A DNA stretch of 64,000 nt from Jeotgalicoccus sp036782755 (GTDB lineage: Bacteria > Bacillota > Bacilli > Staphylococcales > Salinicoccaceae). The translations under genes were made by a program, and so were the position numbers. Location: NCBI GenBank assembly GCA_036782755.1, contig DAIPYL010000003.1, positions 1 to 64,000 on the forward strand, in the 5' to 3' direction. Under the pieces are notes generated by a model. It worked only from the letters and a program-made list of their open reading frames with translations, was not told the DNA's origin and searched no databases. Of the stretch, positions 42,202 through 50,296 are shown piece by piece (positions within the stretch are counted from its first letter, which is position 1; each line of letters begins with the position of its first letter).

Positions 42202-43533
42202 TTAATTAATGAAAATGAAGTATAAAATGAACACTATGAATAGTCCATACATTATAGGATTAACTTCTTTTCTTCTGCCTGCCATAATCATCGTAATCGG
42301 ATAGAAAATAAATCCGACAGCGATACCTGTTGCGATACTGTACGTGAGCGGCATCATAAATACCGTCAGAAATGCAGGTACTGCAACTTCAAATCTGCCC
42401 CAGCTGATTTTCGATAAGTTGGATGCCATTAAAATCCCTACTATTATAAGCGCAGGTGCCGTGACTTCCGATGTAAATGTAACTATCAGCGGCGAGAAGA
42501 ATATCGCAGCTAAGAATAACACACCTGTGACGACTGATGCAAATCCGCTTCTTGCCCCTGCTGCTACACCTGCAGTGGACTCTACATACGAAGTTGTCGT
42601 AGATGTACCGAAGATTGCTCCTGTAATCGTTGCAAATGCATCTGCAAGCAGTGCTTTGCTGGCGCGGGGAAGCTTGTTGTCTTTAATAAGATTGGCCTGT
42701 GACGCCACCCCTACGAGTGTTCCTGCAGTATCGAAAAAGTCTACAAACAGAAATGTCAGTACGACAATCAGGAACTGCACATTAAATATCGTATCAAAAT
42801 CTGTCAGTCCTTCGAATGCTGCTCCGAATGTTGGTGCAACGCTCGGTACCGAACCGACAATTGCCGACGGCATTGGCACGATACCTGTCACAATACCAAG
42901 CAGCGCTGTAGCGATCATACCGATAAAGATTGCTGCCGGGACTTTTTTAGTCATTAATATTACTGTAATGACAAGCCCTGCAAAAGTAAGCAGTACGCCG
43001 CCGCTCTGGACATTGCCGAGACTGATTAATGTCGCGTCATCTCCTGCGATAATACCTGAAGATTGAAGTCCAACGAATGTAATGAAGAAACCGATTCCGG
43101 CGCTGACTGCCATTTTCATCTCCATAGGTATGGCGTTAATTATGTATTCACGGAGTCCTGTCAGTGTCAGAAGTACGAATATTACTCCTGAGAACAGTAC
43201 GCCTGTCAGTGCAGTCTGCCATGGAATCCCCATAGTCAGCACTACTGTAAATGCGAAAAATGCGTTCAGTCCCATACCCGGCGCAAGTGCAATCGGATAC
43301 TTCGCGATAATCCCCATAAACAGACAGCCGACAAATGCAGCCAGACACGTCGCGACGAAAACAGCATTGATATCCATCTTCATCTCATCGGGAACACCCT
43401 CTATTCCCTGCAGTGATAAAATCGAAGGGTTAACTGCGAGAATGTAAGCCATCGACAGGAATGTCGTCAGACCGCCGATAATTTCTTTCTTAAAATTAGT
43501 GTCAAGTTCATCGAATCCAAAAAACTTTTTCAT
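42202..43533 (-). CDS. NCS2-family (AzgA/PbuG-type) hypoxanthine/guanine permease
   Basis: I take ATG 43533 (443 residues); the in-frame TTG before it lies within the TTGGAG ribosome binding site. Hallmarks of the PbuG/PbuO group are FKKEIIGGLTTFLSMAYILAVNP near residue 17 (split), GMGLNAFFAF near 90 and DFFDTAGTLVGVASQANL near 265. These carry guanine and hypoxanthine. It lies 23 bases downstream of a YczE-like gene. No purine riboswitch is visible upstream of the pair. Confidence 0.92.
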   Translation of the reverse strand: MKKFFGFDELDTNFKKEIIGGLTTFLSMAYILAVNPSILSLQGIEGVPDEMKMDINAVFVATCLAAFVGCLFMGIIAKYPIALAPGMGLNAFFAFTVVLTMGIPWQTALTGVLFSGVIFVLLTLTGLREYIINAIPMEMKMAVSAGIGFFITFVGLQSSGIIAGDDATLISLGNVQSGGVLLTFAGLVITVILMTKKVPAAIFIGMIATALLGIVTGIVPMPSAIVGSVPSVAPTFGAAFEGLTDFDTIFNVQFLIVVLTFLFVDFFDTAGTLVGVASQANLIKDNKLPRASKALLADAFATITGAIFGTSTTTSYVESTAGVAAGARSGFASVVTGVLFLAAIFFSPLIVTFTSEVTAPALIIVGILMASNLSKISWGRFEVAVPAFLTVFMMPLTYSIATGIAVGFIFYPITMIMAGRRKEVNPIMYGLFIVFILYFIFIN

Positions 43534-43556
43534 AACTAGCTCCAATCAGATTATGA

Positions 43557-44195
43557 TTATTTAAATTGTATGATTTTAGGATCATCGTAGCCTATAAAGC
43601 GAATGAGTATTTCTCTCGTATAAGGAAAGAACATTTCTATTATCCTGCCGTAAAACAGCACGATTAATATTGTACCGATAAAGACGGGCCCGCCGAGGAT
43701 AACCCCGAATACCGTAACTATGAGTTCCATTAAAAACCGCGCTCTCGCCATTCTTAAATTGAACTTAACAACCAGAACCATCATTAAAGAATCTCTCGGA
43801 CCCGCGCCGAGGTTCGGTGTCATATAAAATGCCGAGCCGAATGCTGCGATGAACACACCGCCTGTAAAGTAGACGGCTTGTACAGGCCAGCTTGAAGCAT
43901 CAGGGAGTATCCAGACAAAAAAGTCGATAAATGCACCGATGGTTAAGAGGTTGACGTACACTCCACCTTTAGGCAGCGCTTTGACCATCAGCGAAGTGGC
44001 TATCACAATGCCGATTCCTATGATAACCGCCCAGCTTCCGAATGTTAGTCCGACTGACTGCCATAAACCGAAATGCAGTACATCCCATGGCGAAAGCCCC
44101 ATAACGAAGCCCTTGACCTGCATCGCAACACCGATTGATAATATGATTAAACCGACAAAGTAAAACAGGCAGCGTTTGACAAAGCTACGCGACAC
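43557..44195 (-). CDS. YczE-like integral membrane protein
   Basis: This 212-residue protein starts at a GTG with GGAG seven bases upstream. It has about five membrane helices. SIGVAMQVKGFVMGLSPWDVLHFGL near residue 20 (partly quoted) and LGAGPRDSLMMVLVVKF near 125 match the YczE/YitT-like family. In B. subtilis YczE is linked to the sfp region; the transport substrate is unknown. It is probably cotranscribed with the purine permease. Confidence 0.82.
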   Translation of the reverse strand: MSRSFVKRCLFYFVGLIILSIGVAMQVKGFVMGLSPWDVLHFGLWQSVGLTFGSWAVIIGIGIVIATSLMVKALPKGGVYVNLLTIGAFIDFFVWILPDASSWPVQAVYFTGGVFIAAFGSAFYMTPNLGAGPRDSLMMVLVVKFNLRMARARFLMELIVTVFGVILGGPVFIGTILIVLFYGRIIEMFFPYTREILIRFIGYDDPKIIQFK

Positions 44196-44350
44196 ACTAT
44201 CACTCCTATATAATCAGTATAAAGCTTTACCAGTTGGTTTTAATCTCAAATACAAGTATATTATACACCTATTTTCATATAAATCTATGCTAAATCCGTA
44301 CATTTCCTTTTTTTTAGTCTTTATCGTTTGTCTAAAAATTTTGTTTTCTC

Positions 44351-44378
44351 TTCACAATTAAAACAGCTCATTTATGAT
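44351..44378 (+). promoter_or_regulatory. Promoter of the small-protein/MFS operon
   Basis: TTCACA (44351-44356), 16 bases and TATGAT (44373-44378), about 32 bases before the first start codon. Confidence 0.6.
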
Positions 44379-44410
44379 ATGATATTAGTTAAGTTTAGGT
44401 GGTGGTAAAA

Positions 44411-44578
44411 ATGGATTTGGAAAGCAAATTACAAGAACTTAAATACGAATATGTACATCTTCAGGGTGATTTGGAAAAAATCGAGTCCACCGGTCATCCA
44501 ACATCAAAAATGACCGACAGGCTTCACGAGCTTGAACAGCAGATTAAAGAAGTACGCCAGGAACTAAAAAATAAGTAA
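44411..44578 (+). CDS. Small coiled-coil protein (SE1832-like)
   Basis: This 55-residue gene starts at ATG 44411 after TAGGTGGTGG. It reads MDLESKLQELKYEYVHLQGD, then a short TGHPTS break and a second helix LHELEQQIKEVRQELKNK. Both halves have heptad-like leucines and many charges, a helical hairpin. It resembles the small staphylococcal family called SE1832, from memory. It begins an operon with an MFS transporter 18 bases downstream. Function is unknown. Confidence 0.75.
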   Translation: MDLESKLQELKYEYVHLQGDLEKIESTGHPTSKMTDRLHELEQQIKEVRQELKNK

Positions 44579-44596
44579 TTTCAGGACGTGTATATA

Positions 44597-45751
44597 ATGA
44601 AACGAATGATTACCCTGATTATGATCATTCAATTTTTAATCTATTTCGGGTTCAGTATGATTATTCCGGTCATTCCCGAGCTCGTTAATCAGCTCGGCGT
44701 CAATACGATACATATGGGACTGCTGCTTGCAGTGTATTCACTCGCAAGCTTTCTGTCAGCGCCATTCTTCGGACGGCTGTCAGATAAAATCGGCAGGCGT
44801 CCGCTCCTCCTTGGGGGACTCGCTGTCTTTGCATTCAGCTTTTTAATATTCGGGCTGTTTATCGATAACCTGACTGTATTGTATATAAGCAGAGTTATCG
44901 GCGGTGCCGCTTCAGGTGCCCTCTATACTGCAACGACAAGTATGGTTGCGGATATTACAACACGTGAAGAGCGTACGAAGTATATGGGGCTGGTCGGCAT
45001 GTGTGTTGGTCTCGGCTTTATTTTCGGCCCGGGTGTCGGAGGAATACTCGCAGGCATCTCACTCAGCTTCGCCTACTATATGACGACAATCGTTATTACC
45101 GGCGCATTCATCTTCAGCTTTCTTAAAGTTCGGGAAACATACAGCCAAAATACACAGCAGACGCCGAAAAAGGTTATACTCGCTGCCGATTACTTTACGC
45201 AGCCTATCGGTATTCTGATGATCGGCACATTTTTTGTAATGTTTTTCATGAGCGGAATGGAAAGTACATTCCAGCTGCTCGGTCAGAATCGCATTAATAT
45301 TACACCGACTGAAATGGGTGTACTGTTTTTTATCGGAGGAATATTTAACGCGCTGACCCAGGGTGTATATATAAGAAAGCTGAAAGACGGCCAGGAGAAG
45401 AAAGCAATGGTCATTGGTCAAATTATGGCAGTTATCGCATTTATTATGCTGCCGTTTATGACAAGTCTCGTCTACGCGGGGATCTGTATTGTTCTCCTGA
45501 TGACAGGCAACGCGCTGGCAAAAACTTTAATGACATCCCAGATTACAAAAGAAGCATCAGCCCATGATATGGGACGCGTTACTGCAACGACATATTCACT
45601 CGACAGCCTCGGGAGAATATGCGGACCGCTCGTATTTAACGCGCTGTTCTTGGTCTCTGCAGGACTGCCGTTTTACTTCGGTGCACTGATGACTGTGCTG
45701 TCGACACACTTTATTTTCCAATACTATAGAAAACGAGGGAGAGTCGCATGA
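44597..45751 (+). CDS. MFS drug-type exporter
   Basis: ATG 44597 (384 residues) is preferred over the in-frame GTG at 44588, because AGGA at 44583 is too near the latter. Twelve hydrophobic segments are seen. Motif A GRLSDKIGRRPLLLGG near residue 60 and GPGVGGILAG near 140 (antiporter motif C-like) place it in the DHA1 multidrug/TetA-like group. The substrate is unknown. The stop overlaps the next start as ATGA. Confidence 0.87.
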   Translation: MKRMITLIMIIQFLIYFGFSMIIPVIPELVNQLGVNTIHMGLLLAVYSLASFLSAPFFGRLSDKIGRRPLLLGGLAVFAFSFLIFGLFIDNLTVLYISRVIGGAASGALYTATTSMVADITTREERTKYMGLVGMCVGLGFIFGPGVGGILAGISLSFAYYMTTIVITGAFIFSFLKVRETYSQNTQQTPKKVILAADYFTQPIGILMIGTFFVMFFMSGMESTFQLLGQNRINITPTEMGVLFFIGGIFNALTQGVYIRKLKDGQEKKAMVIGQIMAVIAFIMLPFMTSLVYAGICIVLLMTGNALAKTLMTSQITKEASAHDMGRVTATTYSLDSLGRICGPLVFNALFLVSAGLPFYFGALMTVLSTHFIFQYYRKRGRVA

Positions 45752-46065
45752 CATTATTAACACTCCTCATGCTTTTAATTTATATCGTTATCAGTGCTGC
45801 TACTGTTTTAAATATGCGGTCGCGCACTCTTGACGCTGCACGCTATATTTCCGGTGCTGCATTTTTACTGATGACGATTACGTTCAGTCTGTCACTGACA
45901 AGCCCGGATATATTTATCGTGCTGGCACTTGCACTGTGCATCGTGCTGTCAGTTGAAATTACAGCTTTTAAAGAAGCTAAAGGCGACCGTGCAAACTTAT
46001 TTTTAGTACACGCATTTACGCTGACGATGACACTTGTGCTTATAATATTTCTGATTACGCTGTAA
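45748..46065 (+). CDS. Small three-helix membrane protein, unknown function
   Basis: The 105-residue protein overlaps the MFS gene by four bases. It has three or four hydrophobic segments (about residues 3-20, 34-48, 52-68 and 86-105), with short charged loops such as FKEAKGDR. No family is recognised. The tight coupling with the exporter suggests a shared operon, not necessarily a shared function. Confidence 0.65.
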   Translation: MTLLTLLMLLIYIVISAATVLNMRSRTLDAARYISGAAFLLMTITFSLSLTSPDIFIVLALALCIVLSVEITAFKEAKGDRANLFLVHAFTLTMTLVLIIFLITL

Positions 46066-46077
46066 GGAGATGCGGAT

Positions 46078-46353
46078 ATGAGACGTGTTATTTTAATATT
46101 GCTGATGTTAATACAGATACTGTTTTTTATAAATTATACGATTAACGACGGCATTATCTTCTACAACATCTATATATGGTTCACTCTCGCAGCGCTGGCA
46201 ATCATTACGGGAATCCGGGCATTCCGTTCGGAACCTCATTTAAATGAAAGCCGTAATATGCATTCTTATTTTTCACTCGCACTGATTATCGTCTCCTGTA
46301 CGTCTGTGCTTTTCATATTGTATATCGCAATTATGCAGCCTTATTATTTATAA
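46078..46353 (+). CDS. Small three-helix membrane protein, unknown function
   Basis: The 91-residue protein follows the previous gene by twelve bases with AAGGAG as ribosome binding site. It has three hydrophobic segments (about residues 4-21, 29-45 and 65-88) and a polar loop FRSEPHLNESRN. Not recognised. It ends the operon before a bidirectional terminator. Confidence 0.65.
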   Translation: MRRVILILLMLIQILFFINYTINDGIIFYNIYIWFTLAALAIITGIRAFRSEPHLNESRNMHSYFSLALIIVSCTSVLFILYIAIMQPYYL

Positions 46354-46359
46354 GAATAC

Positions 46360-46391
46360 AAAAAACCATCCGATAGCCGGATGGTTTTTTG
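46360..46391. terminator. Bidirectional terminator
   Basis: AAAAAACCATCCG and CGGATGGTTTTTT with a four-base loop, between the convergent membrane-protein gene and femX. Confidence 0.95.
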
Positions 46392-46397
46392 CTGCTG

Positions 46398-47651
46398 TTA
46401 TCTTCTTTTAATTATTTTATTCAGCTGCATCTTGCTCTTCTGGAACAGTGGGAACATAACTTCCGCCATCGTATAAAGCGGACGGTTCGTCACGTAATCA
46501 AACTCGCCGATTTTATCGGACACTTCTGTCCCCCATACTTTTTTAAACTGCCACAAACCGAAGTGCTCATCATCTTTATCCGGTTCTACCGACACTCCCC
46601 CGAAGTCATATGACTCTGCACCGTGTTCACGTGCGTACTGCATCATGTGCCACTGCATGTGGTGGTTCGGCAGAAACTCCCTGAAATCGTTTGATGATGC
46701 ACCGTAAAGGTAATATGATTTATGACCGGACTGCGCATACAATGCTCCTGATAAAAGTACACCGTCAGGATGAGAACTTTTAATCTCGTTCATGTTTTCA
46801 AGCTGCGCCTGTATTTTCGCCATACGGCTGTTTAAGTTGTCGAACTGATTCTGTTTTTTCTTTTCATCTTTAATTTTTTCCGCTTTACGGATATCTTTAT
46901 TTACTTTTTCTATATCGTTCTCTAAAGATCTCACTGCTTCTCCCGGCATAAGTTTTACCATAAACAGTTCCATATGTCCTTCGGGGTTCAGGTTATCGTA
47001 CAGCGATTCGAAATAAGTAATGTCTCTCGTCAGAAATCCGTCGCGTTTTCCCGTTTCTTTCATCAGCTTAACAAAATCAGACAGCTCTTCACGTCCCGCT
47101 TTGTATACTGTTGTACCAGCACGAAGGGAGTTGCGCACTTTCGTTCTGTTGTTCCGTTCAAAACTTTGGAGCAGTGCTTTATCGTCAACGCTGACATCTG
47201 TCACCATCGTCGTCCGCGGCTGAATCACATCTTTACTCATGCCGTCTGTCAGACCATGATGCTTAAACCCGAGCGACTTAAGATATTCGATTGTTTCCGC
47301 ATTGCCTTCAGCAGGAATGTCCGGATCGATTTTAATCGTATACGACTTTTCATCCGCCGCTATTTTTTTTGCTTCTCCGAGCAGTGCTTTAACGACTTCC
47401 CTGTCTTCGTAATCGCAGACGAAGCCCCGTGATGCGTAGCACATTGTAAAGAATGTTTTCGGCACTTTTTTAAACAGCAGCAGTGCTGTTCCTTCTACTT
47501 TGCCGTCACGCCCGACAGCAATGCGTCTTGAGTACCATCCCGTCAGTTCTTTTGAACCTGCCCACGACGTCAGCTGCAGCAAATCCCCTGACGGATGCCG
47601 CATCACAAATTCATCGTGCATTTTATCTGTAATATTCAGTAGTTCAACCAT
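46398..47651 (-). CDS. femX: FemX/FmhB lipid II glycyltransferase
   Basis: The 417-residue FemABX-family protein has two GNAT-like domains split by a coiled-coil arm (LENDIEKVNKDIRKAEKIKDE to IQAQLENM, about residues 245-290). Motifs include QLTSWAGSKELTGWYSRR near 27 and YDFGGVSVEPDKDDEHFGLWQFKK near 350 (partly quoted). In S. aureus FemX adds the first glycine of the pentaglycine bridge to lipid II from glycyl-tRNA and is essential. Length and the FGLWQFKKVWG end favour FemX over FemA or FemB. Confidence 0.9.
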   Translation of the reverse strand: MVELLNITDKMHDEFVMRHPSGDLLQLTSWAGSKELTGWYSRRIAVGRDGKVEGTALLLFKKVPKTFFTMCYASRGFVCDYEDREVVKALLGEAKKIAADEKSYTIKIDPDIPAEGNAETIEYLKSLGFKHHGLTDGMSKDVIQPRTTMVTDVSVDDKALLQSFERNNRTKVRNSLRAGTTVYKAGREELSDFVKLMKETGKRDGFLTRDITYFESLYDNLNPEGHMELFMVKLMPGEAVRSLENDIEKVNKDIRKAEKIKDEKKKQNQFDNLNSRMAKIQAQLENMNEIKSSHPDGVLLSGALYAQSGHKSYYLYGASSNDFREFLPNHHMQWHMMQYAREHGAESYDFGGVSVEPDKDDEHFGLWQFKKVWGTEVSDKIGEFDYVTNRPLYTMAEVMFPLFQKSKMQLNKIIKRR

Positions 47652-47716
47652 AGTTTCTCACCAATCATTTCTTTATTATTTCTGATATAATAAATTCCCA
47701 AAGGGAGCGTGCAAAA

Positions 47717-47965
47717 ATGAAACAGATTATTTTAATTTTATTTGCAGCATTTAACATCTACAACATTATAAATATTTCAACATCCTACCAGCATGATGAG
47801 CTGATTGCCCTGCTCAGCACAAGAATTATATTCATGGCGATTTCCATTATTCTGTCTGTATTGTTCCTGATTGCTGGTGCATCAAGGAGCACTAAGATTT
47901 TAGCAGCAGTGACAATTCTTACAGGCCTTGCCCACTTCATTGCCATCTTGTTAATTTACATTTAA
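47717..47965 (+). CDS. Small three-helix membrane protein, unknown function
   Basis: The 82-residue protein starts at ATG 47717 after AAGGGAG. Three hydrophobic segments (about residues 3-18, 32-52 and 60-82) are joined by short loops; SRSTK lies between the second and third. It is not recognised. It precedes the NadR-like gene by 70 bases on the same strand, with no terminator between. Confidence 0.6.
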   Translation: MKQIILILFAAFNIYNIINISTSYQHDELIALLSTRIIFMAISIILSVLFLIAGASRSTKILAAVTILTGLAHFIAILLIYI

Positions 47966-48035
47966 TTTCTACAATATTGTAGCATATTTCTTTAGACAGT
48001 TCTTTTTAAATCATCTGTGTCGGGAGTAGATAAGT

Positions 48036-49088
48036 ATGAGAAATCTCGGAATATATTTCGGCACGTTCGCTCCGTGCCACGTGGGTCATTTTGAACAAAT
48101 CGTCAGAGCGAAACGAGAAAACAGACATGCCGTCGTAATTATAAGCGGCTACGATGGTGACCGCGGGGATTCCATCGGCATGAACCTTGAACACCGCGTC
48201 CGGGCAATGCGCCAGCTGCTCAGAAACGACAGCAATGTATCGATTCTCGAACTTGATGAAACAGATATTCCCCGTTATCCGGCGGGATGGCAACCGTGGC
48301 TGGAAATGCTGGAGAGCCTGATTCGCCAGACGATAGACTCACTGGATTTCGATGTGAAGAGGACGACGTTTTATATGGGTGAAATTGAGTATCTCGAACC
48401 GCTTGAATCCTACTTCACTGAAAAGTGGCCGCATATTGATATTCATATGACGATGGTCGACAGAAAAGTGCTTGGCATCAGCGGTACAGAAATCAGGGAG
48501 ATGCCTATTTTAAACTGGGATTATGTGACCCGTCCATTCCGCCGCTTTTTCGTACAAAACGTTCTCGTCACCGGTTCACCGAACAGCGGCAAGTCTATGA
48601 TTATTGAAGATCTTGCCCGGAGGTACTCGACGAGTTACTCCATTGAATATGCAGAAGAGTATTTCGAGGAGCATCAGCTGATGTCACCCGACCTCGATGC
48701 GAAAGATTTTCATGCAATCGGTATCGGACAGTTCGAACTGAACCGCCGGCATATTCATTCCAATGCAACACGTAAAGTCTTTTTCGCAGACACCGATGTT
48801 CTCTATTCCAAAGTTCATAATATGCTTGCAGAACACGACGGCCGGGACTATGTAAATCAAATATTTGAACATTATATACATCTTCAGTCATGGAGCCTGA
48901 TTCTGATTATGCCTCCTGCCGATGATGCATCTGACTATGATAAACAATTTTACAGCCTGCTGCTTCGGCAGCTGGACCACTATGATTTAATGAGGAATGC
49001 AGTCGTTTTAGATGATACATATCTGCACAATTATAACCGTGCCCATGCGCTTATTGATGAAATTTTGGAAAAAGGAAAAGATAACTGA
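48036..49088 (+). CDS. NadR-like bifunctional NMN adenylyltransferase / ribosylnicotinamide kinase
   Basis: The 350-residue protein has the nucleotidyltransferase motif YFGTFAPCHVGH (residues 7-18) and ISGTEIRE near 155. A P-loop GSPNSGKS near 184 begins the kinase-like half, with ATP-handling acidic residues (EYAEEYFEEH). This is the order of NadR without its N-terminal DNA-binding domain, so it should act in NAD salvage but not as a repressor. Substrate specificity is not proven. ATG follows GGGAG. Confidence 0.82.
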   Translation: MRNLGIYFGTFAPCHVGHFEQIVRAKRENRHAVVIISGYDGDRGDSIGMNLEHRVRAMRQLLRNDSNVSILELDETDIPRYPAGWQPWLEMLESLIRQTIDSLDFDVKRTTFYMGEIEYLEPLESYFTEKWPHIDIHMTMVDRKVLGISGTEIREMPILNWDYVTRPFRRFFVQNVLVTGSPNSGKSMIIEDLARRYSTSYSIEYAEEYFEEHQLMSPDLDAKDFHAIGIGQFELNRRHIHSNATRKVFFADTDVLYSKVHNMLAEHDGRDYVNQIFEHYIHLQSWSLILIMPPADDASDYDKQFYSLLLRQLDHYDLMRNAVVLDDTYLHNYNRAHALIDEILEKGKDN

Positions 49089-49103
49089 ATTTAATGATAT
49101 TTC

Positions 49104-49112
49104 TGTTATAAT
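49104..49112 (+). promoter_or_regulatory. Extended -10 promoter of the serine operon
   Basis: TGTTATAAT is a perfect TGnTATAAT extended -10. A weak -35 (CTGAAT) lies 16 bases upstream. There is no T-box or other long leader: the start codon is 36 bases on. Confidence 0.7.
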
Positions 49113-49147
49113 GTAATTTACTATTCGTTTATACAGGAGGAATCGCT

Positions 49148-50296
49148 ATGCAAGAAGAATTACTGCTTACACCGGGTCCGACACCAGTTGCCCGACGCAC
49201 GTATCAAGCTATGTCCCAAGGTATTTTCGGTCACAGAACAAGCCGCTTCAAAGAAATGTCAGCCGGTATACAGGAAAAACTGCAGCCGTTATTCGGCACA
49301 GATAACCCTGTTGCTATTCTGACTTCATCAGGCACCAGCGCTCTTGAAGCTGCGATGGTTAACCTCGTTGATGACGGCGACTCTGTCGTCTTAATTGTCA
49401 GCGGCGTATTCGGCGGAAAGTTCGCAGATATTGCCGGACGCTACGACCTGAATGTTCACGTCTATGATGTAACATGGGGAGAAGCTGCTGATCCAAAAGC
49501 TTTTGAAGAATACCTGAACGGACTGGATAATATCACTGCAGTATTTACCCAGGCATGTGAAACCTCCACGTCAGTTCTGCACCCGCTGTCTGAACTGGCG
49601 GACGTCGTTAATAATTATAATGAAGAAACGCTCTTTATCGTCGATGCGGTAAGTGCACTTGGTGGAGCGGATATAAATATGAAACGCGACAAAATCGACT
49701 GCATCGTTTCAGGCAGTCAGAAAGCACTCATGCTGCCCCCGGGACTTGCATTCGTCGCTGTAAACGACAGAGCACTGAATAAAGTAAACAGCCTCGGCAA
49801 TAGAAGATACTACCTGGATTTAAGAATGTATTTTAAATCACTGGAAACAGATTACACGCCGCAGACACCTGCTGTTACTCTGTACCAGGGTCTCGATGAT
49901 GTTTTAAATATGATTCACGAAGAAACAATTGAAGAAGTATTTCTTCGCCATAAAAAGATGCAGAATATGCTCCGCTGCGGTATCGAAGCGCTGGATCTTG
50001 AACTTTTCGTCAAAGAAGAAGCTGCATCGCCAACAGTAACGGCAGTCACATCGACACCTGAAGAAATTGCGCACATTAAAAATATGCTTGAAAAAGACTA
50101 TCAAATCTCTGTAGCCGGCGGCCAGAAGAATCTTGCAGGAAAGATTATCCGCATCGGCCATATGGGCTTTATGTTTCCGAAAGATATGCTGGCTATCTTA
50201 AGTGCACTGGAAGATATTCTAAGCAAGCTGCGCAAGCAAAATTACTACGGCAAAGCATTAACTGCCGCTCAGGAGAGTTTATATGACCAAGCATAA
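49148..50296 (+). CDS. Class V aminotransferase (serine pathway, alanine-glyoxylate type)
   Basis: The 382-residue PLP enzyme begins ELLLTPGPTPVARRTYQAM and has TSSGTSALEAAMVNL near residue 59, FIVDAVSALGGADI near 160 and the PLP lysine in SGSQKALMLPPGL near 190. It overlaps serA by 14 bases. In staphylococci the same pair occurs, and the enzyme is thought to serve as the transaminase of serine synthesis or as a serine-glyoxylate type enzyme; its true substrate is not shown. Confidence 0.88.
   Translation: MQEELLLTPGPTPVARRTYQAMSQGIFGHRTSRFKEMSAGIQEKLQPLFGTDNPVAILTSSGTSALEAAMVNLVDDGDSVVLIVSGVFGGKFADIAGRYDLNVHVYDVTWGEAADPKAFEEYLNGLDNITAVFTQACETSTSVLHPLSELADVVNNYNEETLFIVDAVSALGGADINMKRDKIDCIVSGSQKALMLPPGLAFVAVNDRALNKVNSLGNRRYYLDLRMYFKSLETDYTPQTPAVTLYQGLDDVLNMIHEETIEEVFLRHKKMQNMLRCGIEALDLELFVKEEAASPTVTAVTSTPEEIAHIKNMLEKDYQISVAGGQKNLAGKIIRIGHMGFMFPKDMLAILSALEDILSKLRKQNYYGKALTAAQESLYDQA

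Noticed and set aside
42344..43066. Plus-strand 240-residue reading frame inside the purine permease gene
   Set aside because: It is a low-complexity Ser/Thr/Val/Ala frame antisense to a clear permease.
44196..44330. Purine riboswitch controlling the YczE-like/purine permease pair
   Set aside because: The aptamer's conserved loops and paired stems are not visible upstream of either gene.
49084..49147. Serine T-box or other leader ahead of the serA operon
   Set aside because: Only 36 bases separate the extended -10 from the start codon; there is no room for a T-box.
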